In this document: piece after piece, positions 23,485-27,363 of the stretch
How the letters are laid out: the number at the start of each line of letters is the position of its first letter
How positions within the stretch are numbered: position 1 is the stretch's first letter
Assembly: GCA_023393755.1 (NCBI GenBank)
Contig: JAEXCA010000028.1
Location: forward strand, 1-27,363
Direction: 5' to 3'
Length of the DNA: 27,363 nt
Source of the DNA: Actinomycetes bacterium
GTDB taxonomy: Bacteria > Actinomycetota > Actinomycetes > Propionibacteriales > Propionibacteriaceae
Notes under the pieces: model-generated
Databases searched by the model: none
The model's input: only the letters and a program-made list of their open reading frames with translations
Told to the model about the DNA's origin: nothing
Made by a program: the position numbers and the translations under genes

Positions 23485-24303
23485 ATGGAACAGCGCTACG
23501 CCGTGAATCCCGACCAGATCGCCGGGATGGGAACCCAGGAACTGCGGAACCGCTTCCTGGTGCCCGACCTGTTCGTGCCCGGCGAGGTGAAGCTGGTGTA
23601 CACCCACCACGACCGGATCGTGCTCGGCGGGGCGGCTCCGGCGGAAGGACCGCTGGCCCTGCCGACCGTTCCCGAGATACGCGCGTCCTTCTTCCTGGAG
23701 CGCCGCGAACTGGGCATCGTGTCGGTCGGGGCGACCGGCACCGTCACCGCCGACGGCCAGCGCTACGAACTGCCCGGGGCGGCCTGCCTCTATCTGGGAC
23801 GCGGTACCCGCGAGGTGGTCTTCGAGGGCGCCGGAGCCCAGTTCTACCTGTTCTCGGCGCCCGCCCACACCGGGTACCCCAACGCCCTGGCGCTGCCCGG
23901 CGAGGGCACCGTCCGCGAGCTGGGCGACCAGGCGACCTCCAACCGGCGCTCGCTCACCCAGTACATCCACGAGAACGGGATCCGGTCCTGCCAGATCGTG
24001 CTCGGGGTCACCCGGCTGCATCCCGGCTCGATGTGGAACACCATGCCCGCCCACACCCACGACCGGCGCACCGAGTGCTACCTCTACTTCGACCTGCCCG
24101 AGGACGCCCGGGTGGTGCACCTGCTCGGCGAACCCACCCAGACCCGGCACCTGGTGGTGGCCGACCGCGAAGCGGTCATCTCGCCGAGCTGGTCGGTGCA
24201 CTCCGGCGTCGGGACCGCCGCCTACTCCTTCGTCTGGGCGATGGCGGGGGAGAACCAGGCGTTCGACGACATGGACGGCTTCCCGATCACCGCGATGCGG
24301 TAG
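23485..24303 (+). CDS. kduI: 5-keto-4-deoxyuronate isomerase
   Basis: A 272-residue cupin-fold isomerase that converts 4-deoxy-5-keto-uronate to 2,5-diketo-3-deoxygluconate. The metal site is complete: H190 and H192 (PAHTHDRR), E197 (TECYLYF) and H239 (SVHSGVGT). The length matches the family. The ATG at 23485 follows ACAGGAGAAGAA. The reading frame continues upstream to 23179 within kduD and is not KduI-like there. It is the last gene of the rightward arm, 68 bp after kduD and 60 bp before dxr. Confidence 0.96.
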   Translation: MEQRYAVNPDQIAGMGTQELRNRFLVPDLFVPGEVKLVYTHHDRIVLGGAAPAEGPLALPTVPEIRASFFLERRELGIVSVGATGTVTADGQRYELPGAACLYLGRGTREVVFEGAGAQFYLFSAPAHTGYPNALALPGEGTVRELGDQATSNRRSLTQYIHENGIRSCQIVLGVTRLHPGSMWNTMPAHTHDRRTECYLYFDLPEDARVVHLLGEPTQTRHLVVADREAVISPSWSVHSGVGTAAYSFVWAMAGENQAFDDMDGFPITAMR

Positions 24304-24309
24304 GCCGCA

Positions 24310-24335
24310 CCCTGAGCCTGCCGAAGGGTCGAAGG
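24310..24335. repeat. REP-like repeat between kduI and dxr
   Basis: CCCTGAGCCTGCCGAAGGG is followed by TCGAAGG. Its core (24311-24327) matches the complement of 9593-9609 at 16 of 17 bases, so the two copies are in opposite orientation. They stand at the two ends of the block that separates rlmN from dxr. The internal CCCTGAGC/GAAGGG arrangement is weakly palindromic. Confidence 0.75.
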
Positions 24336-24350
24336 CCCCGCGGCGAGCAA

Positions 24351-24356
24351 TACACT
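24351..24356 (+). promoter_or_regulatory. -10 box of a likely leaderless dxr promoter
   Basis: TACACT lies 7 bp before the GTG of dxr, and no ribosome site is visible. This is the same geometry as for the first gene of the window. The -35 region would fall in the tail of the repeat and is not a clear match. Confidence 0.5.
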
Positions 24357-24363
24357 GGCCAGC

Positions 24364-25536
24364 GTGCGTAGCGTAGTGATCCTCGGCAGTACCGGGTCGA
24401 TCGGAACCCAGGCGGTCGAGGTGATCCGGGAACGGCCCGGTCGGTTCGGCGTCATCGGACTGTCCGCGGGCGGTTCGTCCAGCGACCTCCTGGTGCGTCA
24501 GGCACGGGAACTCCGGCCACGGGTGGTCGCGGTCAGCGAGCCGGCGGCGGCCGAGCGGATCCGCCACGAGTTGCCGGACGTGGAGGTCTGGGGGGGTCCG
24601 GACGCGTCCACCCGGCTGGCCGCCGTCGAGGCCGACGTGGTGCTGAACGCGATCACCGGCGCCGCCGGCCTGGAACCCACCCTGGCCACGCTCCGGGCGG
24701 GCACCACGCTGGCGCTGGCCAACAAGGAGTCGATGGTGATCGGCGGCCGGCTGGTCACCGAGGCCGCGGCGCCCGGCCAGATCGTCCCGGTCGACTCCGA
24801 GCACTCCGCCTTCGCCCAGGCGCTGCGGGCCGGCCGTGTCGATGAGGTCCGCCGGTTCATCCTGACCGCCTCGGGAGGCCCCTTCCGCGGCCGCACCAGG
24901 GCTGAGCTCGCCGCGGTCACCCCGGAGCAGGCGATGGCCCATCCGACCTGGGCGATGGGCCGGGTGATCACGATCAACTCGGCCACGCTGGTCAACAAGG
25001 GGCTGGAACTGCTGGAGGCCGCCCTGCTCTACGACATGCCGCTGGACGCCATCCAGGTGGTGGTGCACCCGCAGTCGGTGGTGCACTCGATGGTCGAGTT
25101 CCACGACGGCTCGACCATCGCCCAGTGCTCGCCGCCGGACATGAAGCTACCGATCGCGCTCGCCCTGGCCTGGCCGGAGCGGGTACCGGACGTCGCCGCC
25201 GCCTGCGACTGGACGCGGGCCACCGCCTGGACCTTCGAGCCGGTGGACGACGAGGCGTTCCCGGCCGTGGAACTGGCCCGCCGGGTGGGCCGGCTGGGCG
25301 GGGTGGCGCCGGCGGTCTACAACGCCGCCAACGAGGTGGCGGTGGACGCCTTCTGCGACGGCCGGCTGAGCTTCCCCGGGATCGTGGACGTGGTGACCTG
25401 GTGCGTCGACCGGGCGGACGGGCTGCAGCCACCCCGGGCCGGCGGGCTGTCGGCCGCCGTCCTGGCTGCCGACGCCTGGGCGCGTACCGCCGCCGAGGCC
25501 CGGATCGCGGAGCTGGAGGAAACATGGGACTGCTGA
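24364..25536 (+). CDS. dxr: 1-deoxy-D-xylulose 5-phosphate reductoisomerase
   Basis: A 390-residue NADPH-dependent enzyme, the first committed step of the MEP isoprenoid pathway. The NADPH site is GSTGSIG (residues 8-14). ANKESMV (119-125) and VDSEHSA (143-149) give K121 and metal ligands D144 and E146. SGGPFRG (170-176) and the MGRVITINSATLVNKGLE region (198-215) complete the active site, with E215 as the third metal ligand. The GTG start is supported by a -10 box 7 bp upstream. The end overlaps the rseP start by 13 bp. ispG, a later step of the same pathway, lies two genes on. Confidence 0.97.
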   Translation: MRSVVILGSTGSIGTQAVEVIRERPGRFGVIGLSAGGSSSDLLVRQARELRPRVVAVSEPAAAERIRHELPDVEVWGGPDASTRLAAVEADVVLNAITGAAGLEPTLATLRAGTTLALANKESMVIGGRLVTEAAAPGQIVPVDSEHSAFAQALRAGRVDEVRRFILTASGGPFRGRTRAELAAVTPEQAMAHPTWAMGRVITINSATLVNKGLELLEAALLYDMPLDAIQVVVHPQSVVHSMVEFHDGSTIAQCSPPDMKLPIALALAWPERVPDVAAACDWTRATAWTFEPVDDEAFPAVELARRVGRLGGVAPAVYNAANEVAVDAFCDGRLSFPGIVDVVTWCVDRADGLQPPRAGGLSAAVLAADAWARTAAEARIAELEETWDC

Positions 25537-26813
25537 CCACGATCGGCTTCGGGATCGTCTTCTTCGCGCTGATCATGGTGTCGGTGGCGCTCCACGAGGT
25601 CGGCCACATGGTGCCCGCCAAGCGGTTCGGCGTCCGGGTGCCGCAGTACATGGTCGGCTTCGGCCCCACCCTGTGGTCGACCCGGCGCGGCGAGACCGAG
25701 TACGGCATCAAGGGCTTCCCGCTGGGCGGCTACGTCCGGCTGCTGGGGATGTACCCGCCCGGCTCGAAGCGGGAGGGGAAGGCCGGCCGGCTGGCCGAAC
25801 TGGCCGATGCCGCGCGCGCCCAGGAGTGGTCGGAGATCACCCCCCAGGACGTCATCGACAACCGGCTGTTCTACCAGAAGAAGACCTGGCAGAAGCTGAT
25901 CGTGATGTTCGGCGGACCCTTCATGAACATCCTGATCGCCTTCGGCCTGTTCTGGGGCATCACCGCGCTGTACGGGGTCAACCGCGCCCAGACCACCATC
26001 TACCACGTCTCGCAGTGCATCATCACCGACGGCACCCAGCGCGACTGCGAGCCCGGCGATCCGCCCACCCCGGCCGCGCAGGCCGGGATGCGGGCCGGCG
26101 ACCGGGTGGTCGAGTTCAACGGCGTCGCGATCGTCAGCTACGACCAGCTCAGCGGCCTGATCCGGTCCAACCTGGACGGCGAGGCCAGGATCGTCGTGGA
26201 GCGGGACGGCGCCCGGGTCGAGCTCACTCCGGTCCACACCGTGATCTCGGGGGTGCGGGATGCCTGGGACCCCTCCCGGATCGTCCCGGCCGGCTTCCTC
26301 GGGGTGTCGCCGGAGTACCTGCTGACCAGGGGCGGGCCGGTCGAGGCGCTCACCGACATGGCGACCATGGCCGGCCAGAGCGTGGTCGCCCTGGCCCAGC
26401 TGCCGGTGAAGGTGTGGAACCTGGCCGTCGACCTGGTCACCGGCCAGCCCCGGGACGTCTACGGCCCGATCAGCATCCTGGGCGCCAGCCAGGTCGCCGG
26501 TCAGGTGATCGCCCAGGGCGACCTCAGCTGGCAGGCCAGGGCGGTCACCTTCGCCTCGTTGCTGGGTTCGATCAACCTGTTCCTGGCGATCTTCAACCTG
26601 GTGCCGCTGCCCCCGCTGGACGGCGGCCACATGCTGGGCGCGGTCTGGGAATGGCTGCGCCGCCAGGGCGCGAAGCTGCTGCGCCGGCCCGACCCCGGGC
26701 CGGTCGACACCGCCAGGCTGCTGCCGATCGCCTACGCGGTGGGCGGGCTGCTCCTGCTCAGCGGCATCGTGCTGATCCTGGCCGACATCATCAGTCCGCT
26801 GCAGCTGTTCTGA
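25524..26813 (+). CDS. rseP: Site-2 protease (RseP/RIP, M50 family)
   Basis: A 429-residue membrane metalloprotease that cuts anti-sigma factors and other membrane proteins within the bilayer. The zinc motif HEVGH gives H24, E25 and H28 in the first helix. The third ligand region is NLVPLPPLDGGH, with D366. A single PDZ-like domain (about residues 181-235, with AGMRAGDRVVEFNGV) lies between the helices. Actinobacterial relatives include Rip1 of Mycobacterium. The start is the ATG at 25524, preceded by GGAGGA and inside the dxr end. The frame is open far upstream but in the wrong frame for dxr. The dxr-rseP-ispG order is the usual one. Confidence 0.95.
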   Translation: MGLLTTIGFGIVFFALIMVSVALHEVGHMVPAKRFGVRVPQYMVGFGPTLWSTRRGETEYGIKGFPLGGYVRLLGMYPPGSKREGKAGRLAELADAARAQEWSEITPQDVIDNRLFYQKKTWQKLIVMFGGPFMNILIAFGLFWGITALYGVNRAQTTIYHVSQCIITDGTQRDCEPGDPPTPAAQAGMRAGDRVVEFNGVAIVSYDQLSGLIRSNLDGEARIVVERDGARVELTPVHTVISGVRDAWDPSRIVPAGFLGVSPEYLLTRGGPVEALTDMATMAGQSVVALAQLPVKVWNLAVDLVTGQPRDVYGPISILGASQVAGQVIAQGDLSWQARAVTFASLLGSINLFLAIFNLVPLPPLDGGHMLGAVWEWLRRQGAKLLRRPDPGPVDTARLLPIAYAVGGLLLLSGIVLILADIISPLQLF

Positions 26814-26868
26814 CAGGTAGGCTGGCGCACGGACCGATCCGCGCGGCAGCGCGACGAATGAGGAGTAC

Positions 26869-27363
26869 ATGACCGTCAATCTGGGGATGCCCGCCGTGCC
26901 GCCACCCGTGCTGGCTCCGCGTCGCCCGACTCGGCAGATCAGGGTGGGCAAGGTACCGGTCGGCGGCGGTGCGCCGATCTCGGTGCAGTCGATGACCACC
27001 ACCAAGACCACCGACATCAACGGCACGCTGCAGCAGATCGCCGAACTGACCGCCACCGGCTGCGACATCGTCCGGGTGGCGGTGCCCAGCCAGGACGATG
27101 CCGACGTGCTGCACATCATCGCCAGGAAGAGCCAGATCCCGGTGATCGCCGACATCCACTTTCAGCCGAAGTACATCTTCGCCGCGATCGACGCCGGCTG
27201 CGCTGCCGTGCGCGTCAACCCCGGCAACATCAAGGAGTTCGTCGGCCGGGTCAAAGAGGTGGCCAAGGCCGCGGGCGACGCGGGCATCCCGATCCGCATC
27301 GGCGTCAACGCCGGATCACTGGACAAGCGGTTTCTGCAGAAGTACGGCAAGGCCACCCCGGAG
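26869..27363 (+). CDS. ispG: 4-hydroxy-3-methylbut-2-en-1-yl diphosphate synthase, 5' part
   Basis: The first 165 residues of IspG (GcpE), cut by the window end. This Fe-S enzyme converts methylerythritol cyclodiphosphate to hydroxymethylbutenyl diphosphate in the MEP pathway. The TIM-barrel start is clear: PISVQSMTTTKTTDINGTLQQI, GCDIVRVAVPSQDDA, IPVIADIHF and AAVRVNPGNI followed by PIRIGVNAGSLD (named in pieces). The C-terminal [4Fe-4S] domain lies beyond the window. AGGAG is 4 bp before the ATG at 26869. A TAGGCT at 26818-26823 is a weak -10 candidate in the 55-bp gap after rseP. Confidence 0.97.
   Translation, partial: MTVNLGMPAVPPPVLAPRRPTRQIRVGKVPVGGGAPISVQSMTTTKTTDINGTLQQIAELTATGCDIVRVAVPSQDDADVLHIIARKSQIPVIADIHFQPKYIFAAIDAGCAAVRVNPGNIKEFVGRVKEVAKAAGDAGIPIRIGVNAGSLDKRFLQKYGKATPE

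Noticed and set aside
1..27363. CRISPR arrays, tRNA or rRNA genes and transposases.
   Set aside because: No regularly spaced identical repeats with unique spacers, no cloverleaf or rRNA-like stretch and no transposase motif was seen by eye. A profile search was not possible.

Overview
The window is about 27 kb of very GC-rich DNA with short intergenic gaps, GTG starts and many 1-4 bp start/stop overlaps. It is typical of a high-GC actinobacterium. The gene order (def, xerC, an M23 peptidase, rpsB-tsf-pyrH-frr-cdsA-rlmN, then dxr-rseP-ispG) and the dispersed repeat CCTGAGCCTGxCGAAGG suggest Propionibacteriaceae or a close relative. That placement is inferred from gene order and style, not from a database match. 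No rRNA, tRNA, CRISPR array, transposase or phage gene was seen.

Layout. Positions 75-1532 hold a SPOUT RNA methyltransferase and, convergent to it, peptide deformylase. Positions 1651-3994 hold XerC, a repeat-bearing gap, a small P-loop kinase-like gene and an M23 peptidase. Positions 4055-9592 hold the translation and membrane operon: ribosomal protein S2 with a long acidic repeat tail, EF-Ts, UMP kinase, ribosome recycling factor, CDP-diglyceride synthase and RlmN. Positions 9596-24335 are an accessory block. It starts with a LOG-family protein and a DUF1801 protein, and then carries a uronate-oligosaccharide utilisation locus. Positions 24364-27363 hold dxr, rseP and the first part of ispG.

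The utilisation locus has two divergent arms sharing an AT-rich control region at 15314-15455. The leftward arm encodes a heparinase II/III-like protein, a hybrid regulator (DeoR-type HTH joined to a LacI-type sugar sensor) and 2-keto-3-deoxygluconate kinase. The rightward arm encodes a DUF2264 protein, a lipoprotein sugar-binding protein, two ABC permeases (the first with two compensating frameshifts), a DUF624/YesL membrane protein, a GH88-type unsaturated glucuronyl hydrolase, KduD and KduI. Read together: oligosaccharides containing uronic acid are bound and imported, cut inside the cell by the lyase and GH88 enzymes, and the 4-deoxy-5-keto-uronate passes through KduI, KduD and KdgK to 2-keto-3-deoxy-6-phosphogluconate. 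The transporter ATPase and the KDPG aldolase are not in the window.

The most notable points are: the block separates rlmN from dxr, which are usually close in actinobacteria, and copies of the same small repeat lie at both junctions; the shared control region carries three same-orientation CGATCAT sites at near-helical spacing; the regulator is a domain hybrid; the first permease is disrupted; a strong hairpin lies between the binding protein and permease genes; and there are likely leaderless promoters at the first gene and at dxr.
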